This document shows, piece after piece, positions 1-12,363 of a stretch of 64,000 nucleotides of DNA. Origin of the DNA: Carex sylvatica (Eukaryota > Streptophyta > Magnoliopsida > Poales > Cyperaceae); the NCBI GenBank assembly GCA_964058845.1, contig CAXKVR010000388.1, positions 1 through 64,000 on the forward strand, read 5' to 3'. Every line of letters begins with the position of its first letter. Position 1 is the stretch's first letter. The notes below the pieces were generated by a model. That model was not told where the DNA came from, made no database searches, and saw only the letters and a list, made by a program, of their open reading frames with translations. The translations under genes were made by a program, and so were the position numbers.

Positions 1-1025
<1,025 letters not shown>

Positions 1026-1768
1026 TTTTAGTTTTCACAATTTTAAAAGTAAATGCGACATTATTGCCTCTGAATGTCGTGGCTTTCATTCCGTCCGTGA
1101 AGAATGTTTTCTTTGTACCGATTACTTGTTTGTTAACTTTGCTGTGCTACTCGCAAGAAAATTGAAATCAATTAATGTGCAGTTTGTCTGTTAATAATCA
1201 TGTAAATTTCTTTGTTTGACGATATCTTGACACTACTCGAGTTAAATTGTATGTATGATCTGTGTGATAGTTAGTGTTTATTTCCTTTTTTATTCGAGGA
1301 AATGATTTTACCTTCTGTACTGATTTAGGCCAGCGTCGCATCGAGTTTCTTTTTATCTTCTCTCTTTTTAGCAGAGAACTTTCAAAAGACATCAAGAAGC
1401 AAAAGTTTTTGGTATAGATGAAGTTTTCGTTCATCTTTTGCTATTCCTCTTCGAGATTTTTTATTCCAAATTTAAGTTGGTATAAAATGCGTTTTGGAAC
1501 CTAACATACATAACATGACTTTGTTCATACATGTGACAAGAGCATTAATAACATGATTTCCTGCTTACACAATTCAACACAACATTGTAATACATGCACT
1601 AAACAAAGCATTCACAAACACATTAAGAAATCGCAAATAACACCTTGTATATGCATGTCGTATGAGAATTTTTTTTATGAGAGATTGCGCGTACTTCATA
1701 TGGGTAGGCCCCAAAAAACCATTATTATCAGCATCATCTCTGCTTCTCTCATGTTTAGTACACGAGTA
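1026..1768. other. 3' UTR and downstream flank of the Rab2 gene
   Basis: This stretch is AT-rich and T-rich and has no coding signal on either strand. The first few hundred bases are presumably the Rab2 3' UTR. I could not fix a poly(A) site. The short open frames here have no recognisable content. Confidence 0.5.
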
Positions 1769-1776
1769 GTGAGCAG

Positions 1777-2470
1777 TAGGGCTGCAAATGAATCGAACCA
1801 AATTAAACTTATTCCAGTTTAAATTTGAATTTGAATAAGATTCGAATCGAATTGGTTTGATTTATTTCATAATGAACTTCAATCGAACGAATTAATTGCG
1901 ATTTTTTTTTCGAATCGAATTGAAGTCAATCGAATCACAAACTACGGATTTTTTTGGCAGCCGCCGATATTTTATGCATTAGTTTTCTTCACGTGGAACA
2001 AAATTCACGCGGTTTTCTTTTACCTTTCATAAATTAACACCGATGAATTATGAGCCAGCCCAAAATTTTCTTACTTTTTATACTGCTGGATTAATTAAAA
2101 TCACGGCATGTACTTGGTCAAATAAAACTTATTTTCATTGTTAATTTGTTACGCTGTTGAGACATTTTCATATTATAAATTACCATTATATTAACAATTT
2201 TGAGATATGATATAAGTTTGGTTTCTGCATTATTAAAGATTGATGGTTGAAACTATTAGTTGCACTATTTAAAATTCAAACCTAAATAGTTCACGAACTA
2301 ATTTCTAACGAACTATATCCAGTTTGAGTTTGAATTTGAATAAGATTTGAACTGAACTGATTTAATTTGTTTCAAAATAAACCAATTTCAAATCAAATTG
2401 AATTAATTACGATTTTTTTCCAAATCAAATTCAAATCGAATCACGAACTACAAAAAGTTGTGCAGCCCAA
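1777..2470. mobile_element. Non-autonomous hAT-like element
   Basis: The left end reads TAGGGCTGCAAATG and the right end reads TGTGCAGCCCAA, so GGGCTGCA and TGCAGCCC form short inverted termini. The flanks are GTGAGCAG (1769-1776) and ATGAGCAG (2471-2478), a 7/8 match to an 8-bp duplication as expected for hAT transposons. Internally it repeats motifs of the type TTTGAATTTGAATAAGATT and CGAATCGAATTGAA near both ends, typical of subterminal transposase-binding arrays. It has no coding capacity. Confidence 0.65.
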
Positions 2471-2754
2471 ATGAGCAGTGATGCCTCTAACTATGTCGTC
2501 ATATTTCATTTATTGTTACTGCGTACAGGCTCTACACAGTCCATTTTTAAGAGAGTTTTTTTTGTCACTCTCTCTTGAAACATGTGGAGGACATTAATTT
2601 GAAGCACTTTATATTTTCCCTTGGTACAATTCCAACCTGCGGCTCTACAACACAACTTTGATCCACCTCTACATGGTTCACAATTAAATGTAAAGACCTA
2701 GTAAGTCGGCTCATGCCTTGTGTCAACTCTCTGATTAATTCATCGCTCAGGCTT

Positions 2755-3175
2755 GAACTCCATGCAATCTCGTCTCCATAGACTCCAGTCTATCCATAGA
2801 ATAATTATGAAACATGAGAAGCAATTCTTTGTTGATAAGGCTATTGGTTGCTCAATTATTGAGAATTCGATTATGATTGAGCCAGAAAAGAGAGATTCGG
2901 CTGTAGCTAAGCCGAAAAAGGAGAATTCGGTTGTGGTTAAGTCGGAAGTTGAGTGAAATGAGCCGAAAGGTGGTAGAATTCAAGCTCAGGAGGAGTCGAG
3001 ATACCGTAAGGTGTATGTTAGGAGAACAAAGCAGAATGAGGGAGCCGTGCCTACGGGGCCACCTGTGCCAAGTCTTTTGTTCCTGCTTACTCCGACTCTT
3101 GAGACACCTTCACCATCCACCTCAGACCTAGAATACACAGATGATATGATTTCTCTCTACTCCTCCCACTCCCCT
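2755..3175 (+). pseudogene. Ty1/Copia retrotransposon polyprotein remnant, 5' piece
   Basis: This is the region between integrase and reverse transcriptase of a Copia polyprotein. A frame containing VYVRRTKQNEGAVPTGPPVP and an acidic, Ser/Pro-rich linker leads directly to the point where a CACTA element interrupts it. An in-frame TGA at 2954-2956 breaks the reading frame. The remainder resumes at 5655. No LTRs, primer-binding site or GAG region were recognised nearby, so this is an old fragment. Confidence 0.7.
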
Positions 3176-3226
3176 CACTAGTGTAGAAATTAGAATTAGG
3201 ATCGGCCTATTTGGATCAGTTATTAT

Positions 3227-4005
3227 CAAGGTTCTAAATAGCGATTATAGCGGCATAGCGAGAAGAAAAAAAAAATTATTGCGAATAGCGTAGCTATAGC
3301 GAAAGCTATCATACATAGCGTTTTTTCCTTTTCAAATTTTATATTATATATTTCTACTAATTATCAACATAATTAATAGGAGAATTGAGGTAACAACTAA
3401 ATCACAACTAATCTAAGTCTATACTTTTTATCAATTATTCAAATAAAAAGGAAAAAAAAAAATCTAAAAAGTAATATTATTTAATAGTTTATATTACATA
3501 GTATTACATATTATAATAGAAATAATAATTAATTTTATAAGATAAACGAAGTAAGTATACATATTTAAATATTTTATATATTATAATAATACTAATAATC
3601 AAAATCAGCTTTCAATTGAAACAAATGATAATACTTTTACAAATGAATACTATACGAAGAGCAATCGAAAGGAAGAATTAATATTTGAATATTTCTCAAT
3701 ATAGAATAAGAGAATAAATCATGCACAAATAAAAACAGAAACATATAGTTTGGTTTAACATACTTATCGTAGAAGACTATGTAGAATTAAAAATAGGAAT
3801 AGAAGAACAGAAGTCCATATAAATTATAAAAAAAAAAGCCCAAGTAGCATAGTGGTAGCAATAGCTCATCGCATTTAGCGGTAATAGCGGTCAGCTATTA
3901 CAGCTATAGCGATCGTAGCTGAGTTAGCGCACTTTTATCTCATAGCGTAGCGTTTATGGTTCGAAAAAGCTATAGCGCCGCTATAGCTAGTTATTTAGAA
4001 CCCTG
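3227..4005. mobile_element. hAT-like non-autonomous element inside the CACTA element
   Basis: The ends are CAAGGTTCTAAATAGCG on the left and TATTTAGAACCCTG on the right (inverted). The flanks are GTTATTAT (3219-3226) and ATTATTAT (4006-4013), 7/8 matched. Subterminal palindromic motifs GCTATAGC/TAGCG are abundant at both ends, while the middle is anonymous AT-rich DNA. Relatives of its right end recur at 19063-19130, 19692-20764 and 27911-27936. A MULE assignment cannot be excluded, because the exact element edge is uncertain by 2-4 bases. Confidence 0.65.
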
Positions 4006-4017
4006 ATTATTATCAAA

Positions 4018-4425
4018 CACCGATACTAATGCCTATCTGGATCTGTTAATTTCAAAAAACCGATCCTCAAAACTATCAAGATCGGTTCTTTATATTAACG
4101 AATCCTAATAGTACATACATTAGGATCGGTTATCAACCTGTGCAGAACCAACATTTTTTTGCAGAATTAGGATTGATTTTTTTTTGTTGAATTAGGATTG
4201 GTTGTTTAAAACAATCGATCCTAATTTAGCAAAAAAAATGTTGGTTCTGCAAAAAAAAAAATTAGAATCGATTTTTTTCGAATAAACCGATCCTAATAGT
4301 ATTATGATCGGTTGTTTATTTAACTGATCATAATACTATTACGATCGGTTATTTGTAAATTACAAATAACCAATTCTAATTATTTTTAGGATCGGTTTTT
4401 TCGAATTAACCGATCCTAAAACTAT
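4018..4425. repeat. Left subterminal GATCGGTT repeat array of the CACTA element
   Basis: Many copies of GGATCGGTT and its complement AACCGATCC occur, often as head-to-head pairs that form small hairpins. They match the array at the other end of the element and are presumably transposase-binding sites. Confidence 0.75.
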
Positions 4426-4831
4426 ATTTGGCGCTGCTAGGGTTGATCTTTTTTATTTCGCGCTACTAAATTTCAACTTATCTAAATTTTTCATTTCACG
4501 TCTCTCTCTTTCTCTATGTCTCTGCTAGCTCCTACGTGAAGGAATAGAAAAGGGAGAAAAACCCTGCGCGAGGAGAGCTCTGCCTACGTCTGCACTGCGC
4601 GAAGGAAAGAACAACCGCCTCTACTCTATCAGCCCCGCCTTTGCACGACCGCTCCACCAGTCGCTCAGCCCGCCTCTCAACCTATTCCTGCTGGCTGTCG
4701 CTAACCCTAGCCGACCGCCTCTACGGTAAATATATAAAAAAGTCCAAAATCCACAGAGTCTTATCCAGATTCTCATTTCCATGTTGGTTTCCTTGAAATT
4801 AATATTATTATTGTTTGTGATTTTGGAACAG

Positions 4832-5014
4832 TCGAAGCAGATCCATGAGATCAAGGATTTTCTTCTGACAGCGACAAGGAAGGATGCCAGATCTATTAAG
4901 ATCAAGAGAAGCAAGGATGTGGTGACGTTCAAGGTGAGGTGTGCCAAGTACTCTACACTCTCTATGTATTCGACTCAGAGAAGGCTGACAAGCTCAAGCA
5001 ATCCCTCCCCCCAG
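4832..5014 (+). pseudogene. RPL38: Captured exon of 60S ribosomal protein L38 (eL38)
   Basis: A frame opening after an acceptor (ACAG at 4828-4831) encodes [20 protein letters not shown] and then [19 protein letters not shown], unmistakably eL38, a 69-residue large-subunit protein. After the TAC codon at 4949-4951 one base is missing. In the shifted frame the sequence continues [21 protein letters not shown] up to about 5014. About residues 3-63 are covered. Upstream, ACG followed by GTAAAT at 4723-4728 looks like a former ATG/donor junction, and a likely intron separates it from the exon. The copy is therefore genomic and intron-containing rather than retroposed. The frameshift, apparent start loss and absence of a last exon make it a pseudogene. 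It lies wholly inside the CACTA element. Confidence 0.88.
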
Positions 5015-5271
5015 GCCAGTTTCTCTTTGCTTTTATTCTTTGAATAGTAGTCTAGTTGAATAAAAATTTGGTTGGTATTGCTGGAATTTTGAATTGACTT
5101 TTAATGGTTATAAAAGGGTTAAACAGATGTGGTCAGTCTGAAATTTTTATGAATTTTGTACTGGAGTTATATTTTGACAGACAAGCTGTTGGATACTATA
5201 TTTTTATGATATGTAATATTAAATTTTTTGGATTTAAATTTCTTGTTATAATATGTAAAATGTTGGTTCTG

Positions 5272-5640
5272 AAAAAAAAAAAAGGTTTTGTTGTTTAAAA
5301 CAACCGATCCTAATTCTGCAAAAAAAAAATATTGGTTCTGAAAAAAAGAAAAAAAAAAGAATTAGGATCGATTGTTTCAAATAAATGATCCTAATTAGCA
5401 CTATTAGGATCAGTTATTTTAAACAACCGATCCAGATTAACACCCATTATGATCGGTTGTTTAAAATAACTGATCCTAATAGTGCTAATTAGAATCGGTT
5501 ATTTGAAACAACCGATCCTAATTCAAACTTTTAGGATCGGTTGTTTAACCGATCCAGATTAGTTTCGTATTAGTATCGCTTGGATCAGGATTGGTTAAAT
5601 TTTGATCCTAATGTGCGTAAATAATTGATCCTAATTTCAG
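5272..5640. repeat. Right subterminal GATCGGTT repeat array of the CACTA element
   Basis: Repeated TTAGGATCGGTTGTTT and AACCGATCCTAATT units in alternating orientation mirror the left array. Several pairs form perfect short hairpins. Confidence 0.75.
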
Positions 5641-5654
5641 TTTTTTCACTAGTG

Positions 5655-6345
5655 CCTATCGGTAAGGTGGACTGTTCGCGTGAATGCTGGCATTACTCCT
5701 GACCGATATGATTTTCCACATGATATTGCCCAGTTTGTCTCTCACTCATACATATTACCTATACATGGAGCATTCATTGCATCATTAGCCACTATCTATA
5801 TCCCTAAGTGTTGGCAGGTTGCTAAAGGAGATTCAAAATGGAAAGTAGCTATGCAAGAAGAGTTCAGAGCCCTCGATAAGAACAAAACCTGAGAGCTTGT
5901 ATCGCTACCACCAGGCAAGAAGGCTGTTGGATGCAAGAGGGTCTTCATAGTGAAGCAGAATTCAGAGGGTCTGGTTGAGCGCTACAAGGCTAGGTTGGTA
6001 GCGAAGGGGTACAGCCAGACCTAAAGCATTGATTATGATGAAACCTTTGCACCCGTGACAAAGATAAACACAGAGGACACTGGTTTCCATGACAGCGAAT
6101 GGGGAATGGCAGTTACACCAATTCAACGTGAATAATGCATTTCTTTATGGTGATTTGTTGGAGGTGTATATGGAGGTTCCACCAGAGTTTGGCACAAATC
6201 AGACAGTGGGTAAGGTGTGCAAGCTTAAGAAGTCGCTTTATGGGTTGAAGCAGTCTCCCCGGACCTGATTTGATAACTTCAGAAAGACTATAGTAGGCAT
6301 GAGCTATCAGCAGATCAATGCTAACTAGACGGTGTTCTTTCGACA
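5655..6345 (+). pseudogene. Ty1/Copia reverse transcriptase remnant, 3' piece
   Basis: This continues the Copia frame interrupted by the CACTA insertion. Visible blocks are RVNAGITPDRYDFPHDIAQF, KCWQVAKGDSKWKVAMQEEF, ERYKARLVAKGYSQT and, after a frame change, KVCKLKKSLYGLKQSPR, all hallmarks of Copia reverse transcriptase. In-frame stops follow KNKT (5890-5892) and SQT, and a frame change lies between the TFAPVTK block and the YGLKQ block, so it cannot make enzyme. Similarity ends near 6345. Confidence 0.85.
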
Positions 6346-7287
6346 ACACCGGTGGATTGAACCATAGAGATTCCAATCATGCAAATATACAAGCTTTTAA
6401 ACACCTTTTAATCAAATATTGCTTTGTTTTTTGGACCATCAGGCAAATGTACCTTCAACTCATCCAATATCATTTTATCTACTTGACAATGTTGGCCAAG
6501 CCAAAAGAACCAAACTAGTGAAGCGATTGTGGTCTTGATTGCTGCAAGAGAAAGATTGATTCTTTGCATTGGGTTTGATTAGAGCCTTGAAAAGCATTGT
6601 CAAGTTATTGCAACGACCAATCATTGAAACTATTATCTCTTCCAATTTTTGGGTTACAAATTGATTCATGACATTAGCAGCTTTCGCTATTTTCCTGGAG
6701 TAACTAGCGTACAATCAGCCTGGCATTATTTCCCGAATGAATTTCGGAACCAAATGTAAGTAAACTACATATTCTTCTATTAATTTTAGGGTTTGAATGA
6801 ATAGAAAATCGGGGAAATCATAATTGAGGTAACCAGGGTTTAAACCTAATAACCGGCACAGGTCATATCAAATATTAACTGTAAAACCATCTTAAAGGCC
6901 TATTACTCTGTTTTCCCTTGCGATGTCCTAAAAAAATGGGACCAGCTTTCGATTTTATATCTGATCACGAGAAAGAAAATAGAATGATTCTTGTCGTTCT
7001 ACATATATATGCACTAGGCCTTCACTACTCGAACAAGTTTAATGGGTCACAAAAGTATAAAAAAAGGATGTGGTCTGTAACTTAACTACTGGTTTCAGTC
7101 AATGAAACGGGCACATGATGCCTTTTTTATAAGAAAAAAAGTATAAAAAGATAAGTGAATCCTACATATGACACTCCACTTGATGATTATTAGTTGTGTA
7201 TTAAGGTACTGAGCACAACCCCAATTTAAGTACGAATCATGCAAAAGTACAGTTTAAAATTTGTTTTTGTAGAAGTTCATCCGATGT
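6346..7287. other. Intergenic DNA, no gene recognised
   Basis: A 79-codon open frame on the minus strand (6475-6714) has no recognisable motif. The sequence is not obviously repetitive within the window. Confidence 0.4.
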
Positions 7288-7295
7288 GTATGAAC

Positions 7296-8076
7296 CAGCG
7301 GTCTTACCGATTAAACGGCCGTTTAATTATTAATGACAGTCAAACCATTATGAATATACTTAACAGATGTCCGTTTGCGGATGAAAATGATTAATCGGCC
7401 ATTTTATCGTTTAATCGTCCGTTTATTTTTGTTTATTCCAATTTATTTCAGTGAATATTTATTTTCACATTGATTTTTTTTTTTCTGTGATAGTGTGTGA
7501 TAATAAATTTTATAAATTATGTATTGTAGTTTTATTTATGCTTAAGCATACATCCAATATTTTTTATATATATTTTTTCTTCTTACTTATTTTAAAATTG
7601 ATGAATTTTTATGTTATTTATATACCATAATTTTTTTCTCACATACTAATGTATTTTTTAATTAGTACAATATGTTCATTTATGAAACTAAGTTATCATA
7701 AATTAAATTTAGTGATTTTATGTTGGAATGTTTTATTTACTTTCAAATAATATGTTTTTAGTATTTGAAAAAACTTAATTCTTGAATTTTTTTTATTAAA
7801 TAAATGTGTTACTTACACATGTAAATTGCTTGTGTTAAGAAAAAATAAGCATAGTATCATAGTATCATGTTATAATAATAAAACTAAGTTAAATTAAGTT
7901 TATTTGATAAGTTTAATGAGTTAATTAAATTATTTTTAATAAATTAATATATATACACATAAATTTAATAAAAATGTTAAATTATCTGCATAATTCCAAT
8001 TAATCGGCTGCATACCGATTAATCGCTTGGTAGTATCCGTCCGTCCGACAACCGCATACTGTTATTTACAACACTG
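7296..8076. mobile_element. Non-autonomous hAT element, 781 bp
   Basis: A perfect 8-bp duplication GTATGAAC (7288-7295 and 8077-8084) flanks the ends CAGCGG and CACTG. Subterminal copies of CGATTAAACGGCC, TTAATCGGCC and CCGATTAATCG occur near both ends in opposite orientations. The interior is AT-rich without coding capacity. Confidence 0.85.
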
Positions 8077-8442
8077 GTATGAACTAGTACATTTTAGCAA
8101 TTATGGGCCATGGACCAGTCAGGCCGAAATAGAGGTACTGGTCCCCTTGAAATGGGCTTAACTCAAAAGAAAAAACAGCCACTCCAGTTTTCTACATTTG
8201 TGCGATTTTTTACTAATCTTAACCGTCAAAAATAAATCTCACGGCTATTATTGTTCTGAATAAGGATCGACTTTTCTGTAGTTCCGATGAAATGGAGATA
8301 GTTTCTTTAATGCACACCGTCGGATGAAGATTCAAGGGTATTCATATGGTTTCAAATATAAGCATGAGACCCCAAAGACATTACTCAGAAACTCCCGAGG
8401 GATTAGAAGAATCTCTTTTTCTCTCTTCTCGATCAGATCCTG

Positions 8443-10141
8443 ATGGTGAGAATCGCGATCTCTCTTGGGTTTTTCTAAGTAGGATTTTAGTTCTTTTTAC
8501 GATTTACCGATTCTTCTGGTTTTAATTAATCTGACAACAATTCAGGCTTTAAAACCGATCTCGAGCCCTGTACCGGTCGCCTTGTACCCGACGCTGGCCG
8601 TCGTCATGCTCTCCATCGGCTTTATGATCACAGCCTTCTTCTTCATGTAACCCCTTGATCTGTTGTTATTTTCTATAGTGTTGATCGGTTTTCAATTTCA
8701 TGATTTGAGTTTGTACAACAGATAATTAGGCAGATTTGGCTGAATTGGGGATGGAATGGAATAAGATTTTCTAGTGATTACAATTCAATCTATGATATAT
8801 ATTCTTATATGGAAATTAGATGCGATTCTTTTTGGTGTAGTGTGTAGGTAGGGTTTTAGTTCTGTATCCAAATTTAGTTTTTGGTAGAACTTTTCTCTAA
8901 AGAAGATCCTTCTGTACTAGTACCACAGTGCATAATTTATCTTTAGCTCGGGATAAGATATTTAGTTTTTTGTTGGAGGTGAAATGTTAATTTTTTACTG
9001 AGTCATCCTTTTTCACAATATTTTTCTTAGTAATAAGAAGTAAAATCTAACTAATATAAGGGTCCAGTTCCAGTATTTTTTTATTTTTTTATAAATAAAG
9101 CAATGGAAACTTACATTGGTTAAAGATAGATAATTTAAATAGATATTTCAGTGAATTGGTTAAGAATTAAGATTACTAAGATTACTATGCTGGTCCTTCC
9201 CTAATTTTGCAATTTAATGCCATCTAGCATCAGTTAACCTTCATCTGTGCATCCAAGCCGGCATATAAGCAGAAATATTCCCTCTTAGACCTAATTCGGG
9301 TTCAAGTGTTTATAATTGTGCAATTTATAATAATGATCCTTTAAAAGCAGATAAGAGCATCGTGATGTCTAGCCATCACCTGGACTGACCCAGTTGCATG
9401 TAATTATGTTAGAGACTGAGCTTTTCAGGTGATATACATTAAATGATATGCTTAGCTTGCTAAAATTATGCTCATATTACCAAATTTTCAGATATGAGGC
9501 AACTTCAACAAGAAAGAGCAGGAGCCTCCCGAAGGAGCTTGCAGCTGCTTCATTTGCTTCTGTCTTTCTGGTACTTCTTGCTACCTTTTTTTTTAAACTT
9601 TGTTTCAATTTTCCAGGCAATTCTGCTTATGCTCCTACAGATAAAAAAAAATAGCAAATGTACCCAAGAAAACAAAAAGATGTCATCCATTCCTTTATCC
9701 CTTTCTTATATGGGGAAAAACAACGAGGAGGATTAGCAATTAAGGTACCTTTGATAAAGGGAGATAGCTATGGGGATAGTTTCATGTTTTGGAAGGGTAT
9801 ATACATTTATGGATGTGTGACATATGTCCTATGTTTGCTGGGGGCATTCATTATTTTTCCTGTTCCCTTGGGTGTGTCCAATATTACATCAAAATTGTCC
9901 AGGGTTGCACATGCAAGTATGCAACTGCTGCTTTTGTAAAATCATAACTTTTTTTTTGTTGGTCAGACAGGAACACAATTTTTTTGTTATCGGTTCATCA
10001 CAGAATTTTTTTGACTTTGTAAACACAAGTCATGATACCAGTACGTGTTGCTAGTCTGGAAATTATGCTGAATTAATATTTTTGTTGTCGCAGGGATTTG
10101 GATCTCTTTGCTTGCTCCTTGCAAGTGGTGTTTATGTCTGA
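8443..10141 (+). CDS. OST5: Oligosaccharyltransferase subunit, TMEM258/OST5 family
   Basis: Small membrane subunit of the ER oligosaccharyltransferase, which transfers the dolichol-linked glycan to Asn of nascent proteins. The four coding exons are 8443-8445 (the ATG alone), 8546-8646, 9492-9570 and 10094-10141, all with GT-AG introns, giving 76 residues. Blocks seen are ALKPISSPVPVALYPTLAVV, then YEATSTRKSRSLPKELAAAS, then GFGSLCLLLASGVYV-stop. Two hydrophobic segments (about residues 14-35 and 52-74) flank a basic, Ser-rich loop, matching the two-helix topology and length of the family. The first exon carries only the start codon, directly followed by the donor GTGAG. The 5' leader before it (about 8380-8442) is CT-rich. 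No defect is seen. Confidence 0.93.
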
Positions 10142-10415
10142 CATACTGAGTTGATGAGCTGCATCTTTCCTCCTAGAGATATTGAAACTTTTGTCCTCTT
10201 GTTCAACTTTTAGCTAGACATCTATTACACTTAGTGATGCATTTGGTCGTATGTTTGGAGTTCAAACTCCCGAGAATTTTTATGATTTATGATTCATTAT
10301 TTAGCAGATTTTCTACAAAAATGAAAAATTTCTAAGATTTTTGCCTTTTAAACTATCTTATTTGCTTGCTTCCGGTTCAACATATCATTTACCGATTCAT
10401 GTTTGTGTTTGCTTA

Positions 10416-10557
10416 GGCCCTGTTCGGCGGCCTGCTAAGGAATAGGAATAGGAATAAAAAATTTTGAACTAATTTTTACTGTTCACCGTGGGAAAAAAAA
10501 CTTCAGTCTAAGCAAATTTTTTTTTCCACGGTGAACAGTAATTTTCCGAACAGGGCC
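10416..10557. mobile_element. Tourist/Harbinger-like MITE, 142 bp
   Basis: The terminal inverted repeats GGCCCTGTTCGG and CCGAACAGGGCC are flanked by TTA on both sides (10413-10415, 10558-10560). An inner inverted pair, ACTGTTCACCGTGG and CCACGGTGAACAGT, lets most of the element fold. It lies about 270 bp downstream of the OST5-type gene. Confidence 0.85.
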
Positions 10558-12363
10558 TTAGACTGTTTTGGAACTTATGGCATCTACAAGTTGCATTAAA
10601 TCTCAGTGACTGTATAATAAGTTGCATTGAATCTGCCTCCACTGCCTGGCGCATGTGGTTTAAAGCGCACCTCATCTCACTGGAGATGCAGGCTCGAGTT
10701 TCAGGTGAGGCTGGTTGTGTTGTTTTTGCCTAGGTTGTCTACTGGCTTGAATGAACAAAATAAATTTTTTGAGGAGAAAATGAGAAAAAAAAATGTTGCA
10801 TTGAATATTAGTGATCTATAAAAAGATGTCTTAAAAATGCCACACCAAGCACTTGTTTCGCTCATTCGCTGTGCTGTACTACCATTTGTTATGCAATATA
10901 TTGTGCTCGACTAACTTGTACTGTGCGTAAAACAGAAAGCACCAGAGTTTAATGTCGCGCATAATCCCAAAACAGTAAGGAAAAACAATCAACCAATGTA
11001 CACTGATGATCAGGGGAAATCTAAAACTTTCATTGACACAGAAAGGGTTTGTACCTAAACAAGTATTTTCTCTATTTAAGTTGCAGAACTAAAAACATAC
11101 GTTTACATTATATATATTATGCCTTGGGTGATTAATTATGAACTACAGATTGTACAATCTATAATCTGTAAATACTACGTAGGCAACTAGGCAAGACGTT
11201 TTGATCAATATATAATGGATAAGAACCTATATTTTTTTAATTTATTTCCTAAGCTGCAAAAATATTGAAAAATAATAAAAACTACAGAGGCCGCATAGGC
11301 GCATAATAATCTAAAAACCGTTTGGTTAATCACCAAACAGTCTTGAATTTGTAAATATCTAAAATATGAAGTTTTTTTTAATAACCAAATTGTCTTGAAG
11401 TCTTGAACTGTTTTAGCAACATGAAACGGCCTGGGAGTTTACAGATTACAACTCAATGAACACCCCTAATTCGGAGCGGATTCAGACGGATAATATCGGA
11501 TCCGTTTTTAGACGTAGACCGAATATACCGTACCTTGAAGGACCCTAATTGGACAGTGAGGATCCAAGCTCAAAATTTGAGGTACCTCAGGTGATATGAA
11601 TTCCATGCACACAGGCTGCGGAGGAGAAGGACAAGGCAAGAGGAGGAGAGGAATTAGCATGCCATGAACTCTTAACTCAAAACTCTAGAGCCGAAATTCA
11701 TGTACGTTATTCTCTGTTGAAGCCCGATAAGAATGCACATGAATTTTGGCTTTAGTGTTTTAAGCGAAGGGTTTCTCAAGTTCGTATCTGTAATTTTTCA
11801 ATTTATAACGGTTAGAGATCAAGTCATCTAATTATTTAATATCTATAAAAATTCTTTATTTGAATTTCAAACCTGCCATCTCTTACACAATGTCTTTACT
11901 ACTAGATCAAAGATTGATTCTCTATAATTTTTTAAAGCAGCAAAGCTATGCTTATAATTTAATTTATTTTAAAAAATTAGATGATGTTGATGATGCAACT
12001 GCGAGGCTCCTCCTCTGAATTTCGTCCTATGGAATCCATGACTGTAGCTTTGGTGAGGTTAATTAAAATCAACTGAAATTGGTACATAAGAAGGGGGGTT
12101 GGGAATTCTTTTTGTGCGGTTGATTCATTTAAGAAACAGGTAGCTTATCCTCTCAAAAAAATAAAAATAAAAAAATCAGGTAGCATTTTGCTGTTTTTCT
12201 CACAAAAAAAAAAAAAAAAATTATTCATGCAGAAAAGGTCATGGATGTCTCATGAAGCAACAGCTTAAACCAGATGTATTGCTCCAACTACAGAATTCCA
12301 AAGCCTTTACCATATAATACAAGTTTTCACTGCATCTACTGATTGACCTGACTTTAAATTATT
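10558..12363. other. Intergenic region between two convergent genes
   Basis: The 3' flanks of the OST5-type gene and the kaurene oxidase gene face each other here. I see short hairpins such as GTTTGGTTAATCACCAAAC at about 11320 and a stretch rich in GGATCC-type motifs near 11460-11600, but no gene and no full transposon boundary. Confidence 0.4.

Larger units (their letters stand above)
3176..5654 (+). mobile_element. CACTA (En/Spm-type) DNA transposon, 2479 bp, carrying a captured gene fragment
   Basis: Both ends are CACTAGTG (3176-3183 and 5647-5654), and the inverted similarity continues inward through AAATTAG..TTAGGATC. The flanking trinucleotide CCT (3173-3175 and 5655-5657) is the 3-bp duplication expected for CACTA elements. 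Dense copies of GATCGGTT/AACCGATC in both orientations occupy the subterminal zones, another family hallmark. No transposase is present, so the element depends on another copy. The centre (about 4440-5260) is different in composition, more GC-rich, and contains part of a ribosomal protein L38 gene. A hAT-like element sits in the left subterminal zone. The whole element splits a Copia pseudogene. Confidence 0.9.

Noticed and set aside
4621..4947. 108-codon minus-strand open frame
   Set aside because: It overlaps the captured L38 exon in antisense and has no recognisable content.
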